Assembly: GCF_000189395.1 (NCBI RefSeq)
Contig: NZ_AEPB01000009.1
Span: forward strand, 18 to 49,827
Source: Planococcus donghaensis MPA1U2
GTDB lineage: Bacteria > Bacillota > Bacilli > Bacillales_A > Planococcaceae
Length of the DNA: 49,810 bases
Direction of reading: 5' to 3'
Below the pieces are notes generated by a model. It had not been told where the DNA came from, did not search any database, and saw only the letters and a list, made by a program, of their open reading frames with translations. Position numbers and translations under genes: made by a program. Below, piece by piece: positions 7,214-15,409 of this stretch. Numbering within the stretch: position 1 is the stretch's first letter; every line of letters starts with the position of its first letter.

Positions 7214-8116
7214 ATGAGTCATGATCACGATCATTTTGAAATGACACGAAATAACAATCGAAAAGCATTGACGATTGCACTGACCATCACAGCTGGAATC
7301 ATGTTGCTAGAGTTTTTCGGGGGGCTTTTCACGAACAGTCTAGCTTTAATTGCAGATAGTGGTCATATGCTGTCGGATACCGTATCGCTCGTACTTAGTT
7401 TGTCTGCAATTTGGTTTGCTGGAAAAGCAGTTTCTACTAAGAAAACATACGGGTATTATCGTTTTGAAATTCTAACAGCTTTTATTAACGGCATTACATT
7501 ATTTATCATGGCGGGCTTTATTATTTATGAAGCCATCAAACGAGTATACGAACCGTCGGAAGTTCAAGGGGGCTGGATGCTGGTTATTGCGGCGATTGGT
7601 CTTGTTGCCAACTTATTGAGTGCTTGGGTCTTGAATCGGGGAGCAGATGTTCATGGCAACTTGAATATGAAGAGTGCTTATATGCACATTATTGGGGATG
7701 CACTAGGTTCAGTCGGAGCAATAGTCGCCGGGTTATTAATCCTGTTATTTGACTGGACGATAGCTGACCCAATTATTTCTGTCGTCGTGGCACTGTTAAT
7801 TTTGCGAAGTGCTTGGGGCATTCTTCAAAACAGTTTGCACATTTTGATGGAAGGTACGCCGAGAGAGCTCGATTTGCAAGAAATAACCGCCGGTCTTCTT
7901 GAAATTGATGGAGTTGTGGATGTTCATGACCTGCACGTTTGGACCATCACGTCGGGATTGGATCAATTTACGTGTCACATTGATGTGGAAGAGAACGTAG
8001 ATGAACAACAAGTTTTACAACAAGCGTTAAAGTTAGTGCATGATATTTGCGACATTGAGCATGCCACGATACAAATTGAAAAACCAGACACTCAACATTC
8101 CTCATTGAAGGTATAA
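7214..8116 (+). CDS. czcD: cation diffusion facilitator, Zn/Co/Cd exporter (CzcD/ZitB-like)
   Basis: CDF family metal/proton antiporter of 300 aa that should export Zn2+ (and related metals) across the cytoplasmic membrane. It has a short His-rich N terminus (HDHDHF, 3-8), six transmembrane helices, and two HxxxD metal-site motifs, HMLSD (51-55, helix 2) and HIIGD (about 158-162, helix 5); the His-Asp pairs are typical of zinc-selective members. A cytoplasmic C-terminal domain (about 210-290) follows, with HDLHVWTITSG. The ATG follows GATAGAGGAG. It is divergent from the queF operon. A 10-bp palindrome ACAAATTTGT at 7169-7178 near its likely promoter could be an operator, unproven. Confidence 0.92.
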   Translation: MSHDHDHFEMTRNNNRKALTIALTITAGIMLLEFFGGLFTNSLALIADSGHMLSDTVSLVLSLSAIWFAGKAVSTKKTYGYYRFEILTAFINGITLFIMAGFIIYEAIKRVYEPSEVQGGWMLVIAAIGLVANLLSAWVLNRGADVHGNLNMKSAYMHIIGDALGSVGAIVAGLLILLFDWTIADPIISVVVALLILRSAWGILQNSLHILMEGTPRELDLQEITAGLLEIDGVVDVHDLHVWTITSGLDQFTCHIDVEENVDEQQVLQQALKLVHDICDIEHATIQIEKPDTQHSSLKV

Positions 8117-8242
8117 AATTGTCATAAAGAAGGCTTTTGTACAAAGAAAAACAAATACAATTATGTTCTTTGCGTATGGATGGAACCTGCACTTTTTCAT
8201 GGTAAACTAAAGGTAAAAAGTAGGTAGAAAGGAGCGGCAGGA

Positions 8243-9178
8243 ATGGCAGGAAATACTGGGCATGCATTGCAGGAGCAAACGGTAGAGTGGATAAAAGCAC
8301 AATTTGATGAACCTGTAGAGATTACGAACGTTCAGCCGCTAACCGGTGCAACTTCCTCAACTTTGTTTGAACTAGTTGTTACTAAGAGTAGTTCGGAACG
8401 TTCTTATGTACTACGGCTTTTTCATAAAACGGATTGGCTGAAGAAAGAGCCCGATTTGGCACAACATGAAGCAGCTAGTCTTCAATATGCAGAAAAAATG
8501 GGTCTTACGGTTCCACATTTAGTTGCTTATGATGTAACTGGAGAAGAAAGTGGCGTTCCTGCAGTACTGATGTCTAAAATGCCTGGATCTGTCGTTCTTC
8601 AGCCTTCGAATGATGATATATGGCTAGACGAACTGGCTTCTAATCTTGCTAAGCTGCATCAAACCAGTGCAGGAGACTTTCCTTATGAATATTTCCCCTA
8701 CAATGATGCGTTTCTACTCGAAAAGCCAACTTGGTCGAAAGTTCAAAATGATTGGATGCGTGCTTTTTATATTGTTTCTGGTAGTCGTCCAGCTTTTCGA
8801 GAGTGTTTGATCCACCGCGACTTTCATCCGGCTAATGTGCTGTGGGAAAATCGACAAGTGAGTGCCATCGTCGATTGGGTCAATGCTTGCCGTGGCCCAG
8901 CAGGAATTGACGTTGGGCATTGCCGTGTAAACTTGGCGCAAATGTATGGAATTTCTGTTGCCAATGATTTTTTAGCGGCTTATGAGCGTCATGCAGGAAG
9001 TGATTTTAAGTACGATCCTTATTGGGATCTCGTTTCGCTAACGGATATTTTAGATGGCTCACCTACTGTGTATCCAGGCTGGAAAGCTTTCGGCATGAAA
9101 GGTTTATCTAACGAGTTAGTTCGTCATCGGTTAGACGATTATTTATTGAGTTTACTGGATCGATTTGATGATTATTAA
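8243..9178 (+). CDS. APH family phosphotransferase
   Basis: Protein of 311 aa with the aminoglycoside-phosphotransferase/choline-kinase fold. The catalytic loop HRDFHPANVLW (about 191-201) and metal-binding IVDW (about 210-213) are intact. The N lobe has a strand-rich nucleotide-binding region with SKIL-type substitutions (VTKSSSERSYVLRLF). Chromosomal Bacillales members of this kind (YcbJ-like) are uncharacterised small-molecule kinases; nothing here shows antibiotic resistance. The ATG has an AAAGGAGCGG site. The gene stands alone between the zinc exporter and the YteA-like gene. Confidence 0.82.
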   Translation: MAGNTGHALQEQTVEWIKAQFDEPVEITNVQPLTGATSSTLFELVVTKSSSERSYVLRLFHKTDWLKKEPDLAQHEAASLQYAEKMGLTVPHLVAYDVTGEESGVPAVLMSKMPGSVVLQPSNDDIWLDELASNLAKLHQTSAGDFPYEYFPYNDAFLLEKPTWSKVQNDWMRAFYIVSGSRPAFRECLIHRDFHPANVLWENRQVSAIVDWVNACRGPAGIDVGHCRVNLAQMYGISVANDFLAAYERHAGSDFKYDPYWDLVSLTDILDGSPTVYPGWKAFGMKGLSNELVRHRLDDYLLSLLDRFDDY

Positions 9179-9273
9179 GCTGGCTTTTAAAGGTGTTCAC
9201 TAGAATTCTAGGTTTGATTTCTCCGATAAAGGCAATATACAACAATAAGTGAGTTTTTTGAGGAGGAAATCAA

Positions 9274-9801
9274 ATGACAGATAGCCAATTAAATCAATTA
9301 AAAAAACAACTAGAAGAACAAGTAGCATCATTAGAAGAACGGGTTGAGCAAACAGAAGAGTTTGAGTCAACTGAGCTTTCCCATTATGATAATCATCCAG
9401 GCGATAATGCTACCGAGTTATACGACCAAGAACGTGACTTAGCGATGGAGCAATTTAAAGAAGGCGAACTGGAAAAAACAAAAGCAGCACTGGCTGCAAT
9501 TGAAGAAGGTACTTATGGAAAGTGTGCGGTTTGCGGTAAGGATATTCCGTTCGAACGGTTGGAGGCATTGCCAACAGCGCTAACGTGCATTGACCATGCC
9601 GACCAAGAACCTGATTTGGAAAGCCGTCCATCAGAAGAAGACGTTTTGCAAGCTTCTACAAAACAGCCTGTTGAAAAAGAAGATGGAGCTATTCGTGATT
9701 ACGAAGATAGCTTTGAAGATGTAGAAGATTTCGGCTCATCAGATACGCCACAAGATCAGCCAAATGAAGATCCACAAAAATTTTTTAAAGACGAAAACTA
9801 A
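9274..9801 (+). CDS. TraR/DksA-type zinc finger protein (YteA-like)
   Basis: Protein of 175 aa resembling Bacillus YteA. It has an N-terminal acidic coiled coil (about 1-78) and a DksA/TraR C4-type finger with KCAVCG (Cys84, Cys87) and TCIDH (Cys105, His108), so the second half of the zinc site is C-x2-H rather than C-x2-C. The tail after 110 is very acidic and low complexity. Families of this kind bind RNA polymerase or have sporulation-linked annotation; the function of YteA is not established. It has an AGGAGG site 8 nt before ATG. A 12-bp palindrome CTAGAATTCTAG lies at 9200-9211 upstream. Confidence 0.85.
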   Translation: MTDSQLNQLKKQLEEQVASLEERVEQTEEFESTELSHYDNHPGDNATELYDQERDLAMEQFKEGELEKTKAALAAIEEGTYGKCAVCGKDIPFERLEALPTALTCIDHADQEPDLESRPSEEDVLQASTKQPVEKEDGAIRDYEDSFEDVEDFGSSDTPQDQPNEDPQKFFKDEN

Positions 9802-9804
9802 TAG

Positions 9805-9841
9805 CAAATCCCCTTCTGCCTACGGGCATGAAGGGGATTTG
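9805..9841. other. intergenic hairpin after the YteA-like gene
   Basis: An 11-bp inverted repeat (CAAATCCCCTT with AAGGGGATTTG) has a 15-nt loop. No proper T run follows, so it is a weak terminator or an mRNA 3' stabiliser. Confidence 0.55.
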
Positions 9842-9887
9842 AGCATTAATCGTATTTCCTGGGAAATATGAGCAGAGGAGAATGCGC

Positions 9888-10250
9888 ATGAATACGTTAG
9901 AAAAAGAAATATATGCCTTAGAGTGCAGTCATTTAAAGCCAGATGTCCGAGTTTCTCCCGAAAAACTGGGAGATGTATTGGACGATGAATTTTTTGAGTT
10001 TGGCAGTTCGGGTGGCGCCTTTAAACGAGTAGACTACAATGGCGATCATCCACTAAATCCAGATCCAATGGAAATCAATTTTTTCACTATGCATGAATTA
10101 GGACCAGCCGCTGTTTTGACGACTTACCAAGTACATAATCACAAAACAGGAAGACTAACGAATCGAAGTTCAGTATGGAAAAAAAGATCTAATGGATGGA
10201 AGTTATTTTTTCATCAAGGAACGATTTCGAATGGAGACGTGTTTGAATAA
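9888..10250 (+). CDS. DUF4440/NTF2-like domain protein
   Basis: Protein of 120 aa with the cystatin-like NTF2 fold pattern: an N-terminal helix (MNTLEKEIYALEC), then alternating strands ending in NGWKLFFHQGTIS, typical of DUF4440/SnoaL-like proteins. No catalytic residues can be assigned. An ATG at 9882 lies only 1 nt from the AGAGGAG site, so the ATG at 9888 (7-nt spacing) is preferred. The DCC oxidoreductase gene follows 55 nt downstream on the same strand, possibly cotranscribed. Confidence 0.75.
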   Translation: MNTLEKEIYALECSHLKPDVRVSPEKLGDVLDDEFFEFGSSGGAFKRVDYNGDHPLNPDPMEINFFTMHELGPAAVLTTYQVHNHKTGRLTNRSSVWKKRSNGWKLFFHQGTISNGDVFE

Positions 10251-10305
10251 GCGCTTAAGAGGCTATTCACATAACAGTACTATTATTGGTGAAGGAGGAA
10301 ATGAT

Positions 10306-10704
10306 ATGGAACACGCCATCGTATTATTTGATGGAGATTGTAATTTTTGTGATTCGAGCGTTCAATTTATCATAAATCATGATCCGGCAGGTTATTATCA
10401 ATTTGCTTCACTGCAAAGTGAAATCGGCCAAGAGCTCTCTAAAAAATACAATGTACCGGATGATGTAGACAGTTTAGTATTGATAAAAGATGGTCAAGCT
10501 TATGTGAAATCTGAAGGAGCTCTAATGATTTCAAATCATTTAACGGGACTTTGGAAATTAGCGCATTACTTGAAGCCTTTTCCTCGTGCACTACGAGATG
10601 GAGCCTATGACGTAATCGCCAAAAATCGTTATAAAGTGTTTGGGAAACTCGATAGCTGCATGCTGCCACCGCCTCACATTCGTAAACGATTTTTAGATAA
10701 GTAA
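10306..10704 (+). CDS. DCC family thiol-disulfide oxidoreductase (YuxK-like, DUF393)
   Basis: Protein of 132 aa with the family-defining N terminus VLFDGDCNFCDSSV; the Cys12-Cys15 pair gives a CxxC redox motif in a thioredoxin-like fold. The C-terminal LDSCMLPPPHIRKRFL is also typical. Predicted redox enzyme; substrate unknown. The ATG at 10306 has a GAAGGAGGAA site, and longer upstream starts lack one and would overlap the previous gene. A strong terminator follows. Confidence 0.88.
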   Translation: MEHAIVLFDGDCNFCDSSVQFIINHDPAGYYQFASLQSEIGQELSKKYNVPDDVDSLVLIKDGQAYVKSEGALMISNHLTGLWKLAHYLKPFPRALRDGAYDVIAKNRYKVFGKLDSCMLPPPHIRKRFLDK

Positions 10705-10709
10705 ATGCA

Positions 10710-10747
10710 AAAGCCCGAATCTGGAAGTTCTCCAGCTCGGGCTTTTT
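10710..10747. terminator. terminator between convergent genes
   Basis: The stem AAAGCCCGA/TCGGGCTTT (10710-10747) carries an inner CTGGA/TCCAG helix and is followed by a T run. It may also serve the minus-strand gene ending at 10764. Confidence 0.88.
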
Positions 10748-10763
10748 TAAACTTCTGTGAAAA

Positions 10764-11957
10764 TCAACAGAAGTTTGATAGTCGCCAATACTTATTAGCG
10801 GTTGGTCCTGCCATATAACTTAGTCCTTCACTTTCTGATTGATGAATTTCCATCCATTGGCGATCTTCATCATGTTTTAAATACACTTCATGGTTAGGTG
10901 ATTGGTCGTGTACGCCGAAAATTGCGTAGGTACCATCGCGATAAAAGTCAGCCGAAAGAGTATAGTCGATATTCGGTGAAGTGGTGAGTGGGTTTCCCAC
11001 AACATGCGTTAGGGCGATAGAAACCTTCTCATCGAATTCATCTGTTTGTACCAATTCAATTTCTTCAGCTGAAGCGACATCGGCTTTACTGAATTTTTTT
11101 CTCCAATTGTACCCAATCGTCGGACCCACATGCTTATCCCAAAAGAGTGTCGGTTCGTTTTCCTTAAAGGACACAGAGAAATTGACATGTGTTCGGTAGT
11201 CGGTTGAATCAGGGTCAAACGCGCGAGCATCCCCTTTAAAATAATGAAAAGGTGATAGGAGGTTCGGGTTTATTAACAAAGTCTCCGGCAAAAAGGTGTT
11301 ATAGCGGAAATGCCAAACAGGCAAAATCGCTGTCTTATTTTGATCCGATAATATTGACTGTAAAGAAGCTATTTTTTGGGTGAGCCAAAAATCCTCCATT
11401 GAAGCCTTTTCTTTAGAAGAGTTTTGCTGCAATGCGCCAAACATTTTATGTAGCGAGAATTTTTTCTCGCTAAGTTTTTTGCCTGTTCGTGAAACAGGAC
11501 GTTGGCCACGAATCCAATACGTATATGGTTGGTCGCTTAACACTTTAGTATCTGTATACTGATTTTTTTCAACAGATTCGATAAACTGACCGTTGCGATA
11601 AATATCGTATGTGGAAATGCCATCAATTTTCCCCCACGCTAAAGAAACGCGACCTTCAGAAACGATGGTAGTTAGTACGATTTTAGCAAGGCAATTGTCA
11701 TTTTCGACGTTCCTGTTTTCGGTTCCAGTTTGTATTTTGATTTTGTCTGTCCATTTTCCCGTTGGATCTAATCGTTCAATTGTATATGTGTACAAATGTC
11801 CTGGTTGTAATTCTTCATCTTTAAAGTGGTTTTGCGTACCTGTGTAAACGACTTGTGTACCACGTTTTACTCGACAAACACCTTCTGTTGCTGTCCATCT
11901 AAAATATATTAATGTATCAGATTGCTCTAATACGAGAATATCCAATCCAATTGTCAT
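10764..11957 (-). CDS. DUF3238 domain protein with fibronectin-III-like N terminus
   Basis: Protein of 397 aa with no signal peptide or membrane segment. The first ~165 residues look like two beta-sandwich repeats of FnIII type (YTYTIERLDPTGKW; YDIYRNGQFIES; PYTYWIRGQ), then a linker rich in Lys/Ser, and a C-terminal ~200-residue domain with FKGDARAFDPDSTDYRTHVN, which I match to DUF3238 of Bacillales. Function unknown. The start is supported by GGAGGTGGG ahead of ATG. The domain call rests on recall of the family pattern. Confidence 0.68.
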   Translation of the reverse strand: MTIGLDILVLEQSDTLIYFRWTATEGVCRVKRGTQVVYTGTQNHFKDEELQPGHLYTYTIERLDPTGKWTDKIKIQTGTENRNVENDNCLAKIVLTTIVSEGRVSLAWGKIDGISTYDIYRNGQFIESVEKNQYTDTKVLSDQPYTYWIRGQRPVSRTGKKLSEKKFSLHKMFGALQQNSSKEKASMEDFWLTQKIASLQSILSDQNKTAILPVWHFRYNTFLPETLLINPNLLSPFHYFKGDARAFDPDSTDYRTHVNFSVSFKENEPTLFWDKHVGPTIGYNWRKKFSKADVASAEEIELVQTDEFDEKVSIALTHVVGNPLTTSPNIDYTLSADFYRDGTYAIFGVHDQSPNHEVYLKHDEDRQWMEIHQSESEGLSYMAGPTANKYWRLSNFC

Positions 11958-12150
11958 TTGCCCACCTCCATCTTCTTCACATTAGGCATATACCCTTTCG
12001 GAGACAAAAACGAACCTTTTTTAGATAGATGAAAAATTTTGCGGAACAAATAAGAATATTATCTTTTTTAGGTCAATTGATTTAGAGTTGAGTATTTTAA
12101 CTGTATAATAAGAGCATTGGAAAAAGATCAGAAAAAGTGGAGGAATCACA

Positions 12151-13023
12151 GTGGAGAACGCGCAACGTATTAAACGTTTTGCTGATTTTGATGAAGCAGC
12201 TTCTTATATTTTAGAATTGTTAAACAAGCAAATTGGCATCAATACCCTATTTATTGCTAAAAATGATGGCAAAACAAATAATATTATTAAAGCCCGAAAT
12301 GCTAATGAGGTTCTTGTAGAAGAAGGTAGTTCGATGCCACTTCCTCAGACTTATTGTAGTTTGAGTCTGAACTACGGACCTACTCCATTGGTGATAGAAG
12401 ATGTCTCAAAAGACGAATTAACTCGGTCTATGGAGATTACAAAAAATTTTACTCAAGGCACTTTCATTGGAGTACCGGTTTATTATAGTGATAATACAGT
12501 TTATGGAACAATTTGCGGATTGGATGATCAGTATTTTAAACTTTCGAAAGAAGACCTGTCTACTTTCGAAACGATGTCAACGTTGTTAACTTACGTATTG
12601 GAGCTTGAAAAAGCCAATGAACAAATTCAAACCTTAACAGCTCCTCTTGTTCCTGTTACTAAAGGTGTGGCGATTGTTCCAATAATTGGGGAAATCACTG
12701 CTTCTCGAGCGGAGATGATCATCAGACACGTACTTGATAAATGTAATGAGGAAACAATGGATTATTTAATCTTTGATGTTTCTGGAGTTTCACAAATAAA
12801 TGCTGTTGTAGGGGAGTATTTGTTGAAACTTGTCAGTATCTTAAAAGTAATTGGCGTAACACCGGTCATAACGGGAATCCAACCTTTTATGGCATTAAAA
12901 GTACCTCATTTTGCAGCTGAACTAAAAGCAGTAATGATTGAATCAAACTTGGAATCAGCATTAAAAAAATTAGGATTTAGGTTAATAAAAGAATCCAAAG
13001 AAAAATCAGACCCTCATCAGTGA
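12151..13023 (+). CDS. GAF-STAS protein, RsbR-like stress regulator
   Basis: Protein of 290 aa. Residues ~10-150 form a GAF sensory domain (DEAASYILELL; TFIGVPVYYSDN; TICGLD), and ~165-280 a STAS domain like that of RsbR/RsbS stressosome proteins and YtvA. The STAS core PIIGEITASRAEMI and FDVSGVSQINAVVGEYL are visible; the residue matching the second RsbR phosphothreonine appears to be Ser in DVSG. It could feed a ligand signal into sigma-B or a similar partner switch. It starts at GTG with a GTGGAGGA site. No rsbS/rsbT neighbours are present. A -10-like TATAAT occurs about 40 nt upstream. The terminator begins inside the last codons. Confidence 0.85.
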   Translation: MENAQRIKRFADFDEAASYILELLNKQIGINTLFIAKNDGKTNNIIKARNANEVLVEEGSSMPLPQTYCSLSLNYGPTPLVIEDVSKDELTRSMEITKNFTQGTFIGVPVYYSDNTVYGTICGLDDQYFKLSKEDLSTFETMSTLLTYVLELEKANEQIQTLTAPLVPVTKGVAIVPIIGEITASRAEMIIRHVLDKCNEETMDYLIFDVSGVSQINAVVGEYLLKLVSILKVIGVTPVITGIQPFMALKVPHFAAELKAVMIESNLESALKKLGFRLIKESKEKSDPHQ

Positions 13024-13036
13024 GTGTCTGATTTTT
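13001..13036 (+). terminator. terminator overlapping the 3' end of the GAF-STAS gene
   Basis: The stem AAAAATCAGAC/GTCTGATTTTT spans the stop codon at 13021-13023 (which falls in the loop). It is A/T flanked on both sides and may also serve the convergent phosphodiesterase gene ending at 13053. Confidence 0.88.
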
Positions 13037-13052
13037 ATATCTCTATTGCAAC

Positions 13053-13553
13053 CTAAATCTCTTTATCAAAAAATACATGTTTGAGTTCCCACGTGTCGCC
13101 AATTTCTAACAAGCCAAATGAAAATTGTGTTTGACGGCGTTTATCAGTAGGAGAGCCTGGATTGAATAAGGTTACACCATCGACTTCTCTCATTACCGGT
13201 ATATGAGAATGTCCAAAAACAATAATGTCAACATCGTCATCCGCAAATGTGTCGTAAGCTTGTTGCTCCGTAGGTTTCTGATTACTGTCTCCGTGAACGA
13301 CGCCAATTTTTAATTGGTCAAACGTTAAAATTTTCTTACGGCCAAACTTGTCTAAAATATCCCATGGGTCAACATTGCCGGTGACTCCATCAATTTCGGC
13401 GTATGCGGCAAGTTCGTGATAAACATCCATCGTTTGCCAATCCCCCGCATGGATAATAAAATCAGCTTTTTCGCATGCTTCTACTAATTGTTTTGGCAGT
13501 TTTTTGGCGCGGAATGGAATATGGGTATCGGAAACAATCACTATGTTCTTCAT
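13053..13553 (-). CDS. YfcE/MJ0936-type metallophosphoesterase
   Basis: Calcineurin-like phosphodiesterase of 166 aa with all metal motifs: SDTH (Asp9, His11), GDWQ (Asp38), GNVD (Asn60), HGD (His87) and GHSHIP (His115, His117), then FNPGSP. Members hydrolyse phosphodiesters with Mn2+; the natural substrate is unknown. Length is typical. The ATG at 13553 is preceded by GGAGGCG. Convergent with the GAF-STAS gene. Confidence 0.9.
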   Translation of the reverse strand: MKNIVIVSDTHIPFRAKKLPKQLVEACEKADFIIHAGDWQTMDVYHELAAYAEIDGVTGNVDPWDILDKFGRKKILTFDQLKIGVVHGDSNQKPTEQQAYDTFADDDVDIIVFGHSHIPVMREVDGVTLFNPGSPTDKRRQTQFSFGLLEIGDTWELKHVFFDKEI

Positions 13554-13850
13554 CTAAACGCCTCCAATCAGTTTCTTTCACTTTACCAAATAAATACCTC
13601 GAGGTCGAAATCTAGCTCTAGTTTCTCGATACTAGTTTGTGAAAAAGATTCAACTCTCATTTTTATGAGTGAAAAGACCTGTTATTCAGAAAGATAAAAA
13701 CCGTATTTTTTGCAAAATATCAATAAAGTATTGGTATTTGCTATTTTTCTACAAAATTAAAGTAGTTATGATGGATTGAATTCATATAATTCCAATTATA
13801 TACTGTTAATGAGAATGTTTGTTGATTATTGGAAAAGAAGGGGAGAGAAC

Positions 13851-14474
13851 ATGAAAAAATTAAAATTATGGGTATTTGCTTTATGTACACTGTTGTTTCT
13901 AGGGTTTTCTCAAACAACTGCTGAAGCGCACGCTCCAAATCTACATGTGGGTGTCTCAGGTGAAGGTGTAAAAGAACTTCAAATTAAATTAAAGAAATTG
14001 GGTTACTTTAGTACATCAGCTACAGGCTATTATGGTCCAGTAACTAAAAATGCAGTAATCGAGTTTCAGCGTGACTTTAACGTATCAGCTACAGGCTTTA
14101 CGGGTCCTTTAACACGTGCAAGACTTGCGGAAGTTGATATGATGGCACATGTGGTAAATGGAGAAGCTCGAGGAGAAAGTTATACAGGACAAGTAGCAGT
14201 AGCCGCTGTCATCTTGAACCGTATCGATTCGGCTAAATTCCCAAACAATACATACAATGTTATTTTTCAGCGCAACGCATTTACGGCTGTAAATGACGGC
14301 CAATACAATTACGAACCAAATGCTTCAGCGTATCAAGCTGTAAAAGCTGCTGTTAAAGGATCAGATCCTTCTCTAGGAGCAACTTATTATTATAATCCAA
14401 AAGGCGTTACAGATACTTGGATTTTCTCACGTACAACGATTACCAAAATCGGCAAACACGTATTTGCAAAATAA
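13851..14474 (+). CDS. sleB: secreted SleB-type cell wall hydrolase with peptidoglycan-binding domain
   Basis: Protein of 207 aa. The signal peptide (1-28) ends in AEAHA. A peptidoglycan-binding type 1 domain (about 33-92) contains VKELQIKLKKLGYF and a GYYGPVT/GFTGPLT pair. A Hydrolase_2/SleB catalytic domain (about 97-207) has NGEARGES with the putative catalytic Glu105, AVILNRI and AFTAVNDGQYN. SleB is a lytic transglycosylase of the spore cortex in Bacillus; here the length is shorter than B. subtilis SleB (about 300 aa). The ATG at 13851 has GGGGAGAG. No ypeB follows, so a vegetative role is possible. Confidence 0.88.
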   Translation: MKKLKLWVFALCTLLFLGFSQTTAEAHAPNLHVGVSGEGVKELQIKLKKLGYFSTSATGYYGPVTKNAVIEFQRDFNVSATGFTGPLTRARLAEVDMMAHVVNGEARGESYTGQVAVAAVILNRIDSAKFPNNTYNVIFQRNAFTAVNDGQYNYEPNASAYQAVKAAVKGSDPSLGATYYYNPKGVTDTWIFSRTTITKIGKHVFAK

Positions 14475-14481
14475 ATACCAG

Positions 14482-14513
14482 AATCGTTCTGTTTCAAACA
14501 GGGCGATTTTTTT
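14482..14513 (+). terminator. terminator after sleB-like gene
   Basis: The imperfect stem AATCGTTCTGTTT/AAACAGGGCGATT (G-U pairs) is followed by seven T. Confidence 0.8.
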
Positions 14514-14578
14514 ATGGGGTGAATTAGCCTGGAGAAAAGGCTATACTGAATTAGGAACTAACGAGAGGTGGAATACAT

Positions 14579-14926
14579 ATGATTGAAAAAAATGAGCAGC
14601 AATTGCCGCCAAAAACATGCAGCATTGAAAGACTTGTAACGAATAAACAAGACGTAGAAAAAGTGTTGCTTGGTAAGAAAGTAGCCACGCGTCGAAATGG
14701 TCGTTATGCAGATGTTGGAGAAATTATGGTGCTTGAAGATAAAAAATTCTTAGTAGACCGTGTATACCAACAAACACTTGGAGAGTTAACGGATGAAATC
14801 GTAGCAGGAGAAGGATATGCGACTGTTGAGGAATACAAACAAGCCATATTGTCTACTCATGCAGGTATGCCTTGGTTGCCACAGATGACTGTTTGGGTTC
14901 ACGAATTTCATTTAACGGAAGAGTAA
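14579..14926 (+). CDS. ASCH domain protein
   Basis: Protein of 115 aa with the ASCH (PUA-related) beta-barrel pattern: LLGKKVATRRNGRYADVGEI (about 30-49), a KFLVDRVYQQTLGELTD strand-helix and EGYATVEEYKQAI. ASCH proteins bind RNA or modified nucleosides; some are N4-acetylcytidine amidohydrolases. The exact role here is unknown. The ATG is preceded by GAGAGGTGG. It is followed after 7 nt by a membrane protein gene, suggesting one transcript. Confidence 0.72.
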   Translation: MIEKNEQQLPPKTCSIERLVTNKQDVEKVLLGKKVATRRNGRYADVGEIMVLEDKKFLVDRVYQQTLGELTDEIVAGEGYATVEEYKQAILSTHAGMPWLPQMTVWVHEFHLTEE

Positions 14927-14933
14927 GTACGAG

Positions 14934-15368
14934 ATGTATACACTCATTTTGTTTGCTCACATTTTAAGTGCGGTATTATCGATTGGACCGTTCTTTGTGC
15001 TCCTTCCTTTAGTTAAGCGAATGGAGACTGCCTCGGGCGATGTTCTTCTGTCACATATTATTACGTTTAAATCGGCAACTCGCCTTGTTAAGCATGCAGG
15101 ACATGTATTAGTCACAACAGGTGTTTTGTTGATTTGGCAGGGCCCGTGGGGATGGGGAACTTCGTGGATATTAGGTACGATCGGAGTTATGGTGGCTTCC
15201 GTGTTTTTCCTAGCACGTGCATTTACACCAACTCTTCGTAAGTTTAATGACGAAAAATTTAATCAGCTAACATTGGTTAAAAAGTTAAATCGCTCTTTAT
15301 GGATTTATATTTTTTTATTAATGCTGATGATGTGGTTTATGGTAGATAAGCCAATGTTATGGCAATAA
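14934..15368 (+). CDS. DUF2269-like integral membrane protein
   Basis: Protein of 144 aa with four hydrophobic helices (about 3-25, 52-70, 75-97 and 117-138). The first begins FAHILSAVLSIGPFF and includes a conserved His of the kind seen in small DUF2269/CopD-like membrane proteins. It starts 7 nt after the ASCH gene with only a weak ribosome site, so translational coupling is likely. Function unknown. Confidence 0.65.
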   Translation: MYTLILFAHILSAVLSIGPFFVLLPLVKRMETASGDVLLSHIITFKSATRLVKHAGHVLVTTGVLLIWQGPWGWGTSWILGTIGVMVASVFFLARAFTPTLRKFNDEKFNQLTLVKKLNRSLWIYIFLLMLMMWFMVDKPMLWQ

Positions 15369-15374
15369 AAAAGA

Positions 15375-15409
15375 CGACATCGCTCTAGTTGAGCGATGTC
15401 GCTTTTTAT
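15375..15409. terminator. shared terminator of convergent genes
   Basis: A perfect 11-bp stem CGACATCGCTC/GAGCGATGTCG with loop TAGTT is followed by TTTTTATTTTA. The minus-strand permease gene ends at 15406, within the T tract. An A run on the other side supports bidirectional use. Confidence 0.92.

Noticed and set aside
8243-9178. Aminoglycoside resistance gene
   Set aside because: The fold is APH-like, but the context is ordinary chromosome and the family is broad; resistance cannot be claimed.
9200-9211. CTAGAATTCTAG palindrome as a defined operator
   Set aside because: It is short and could occur by chance in this intergenic region; no matching regulator motif was recognised.
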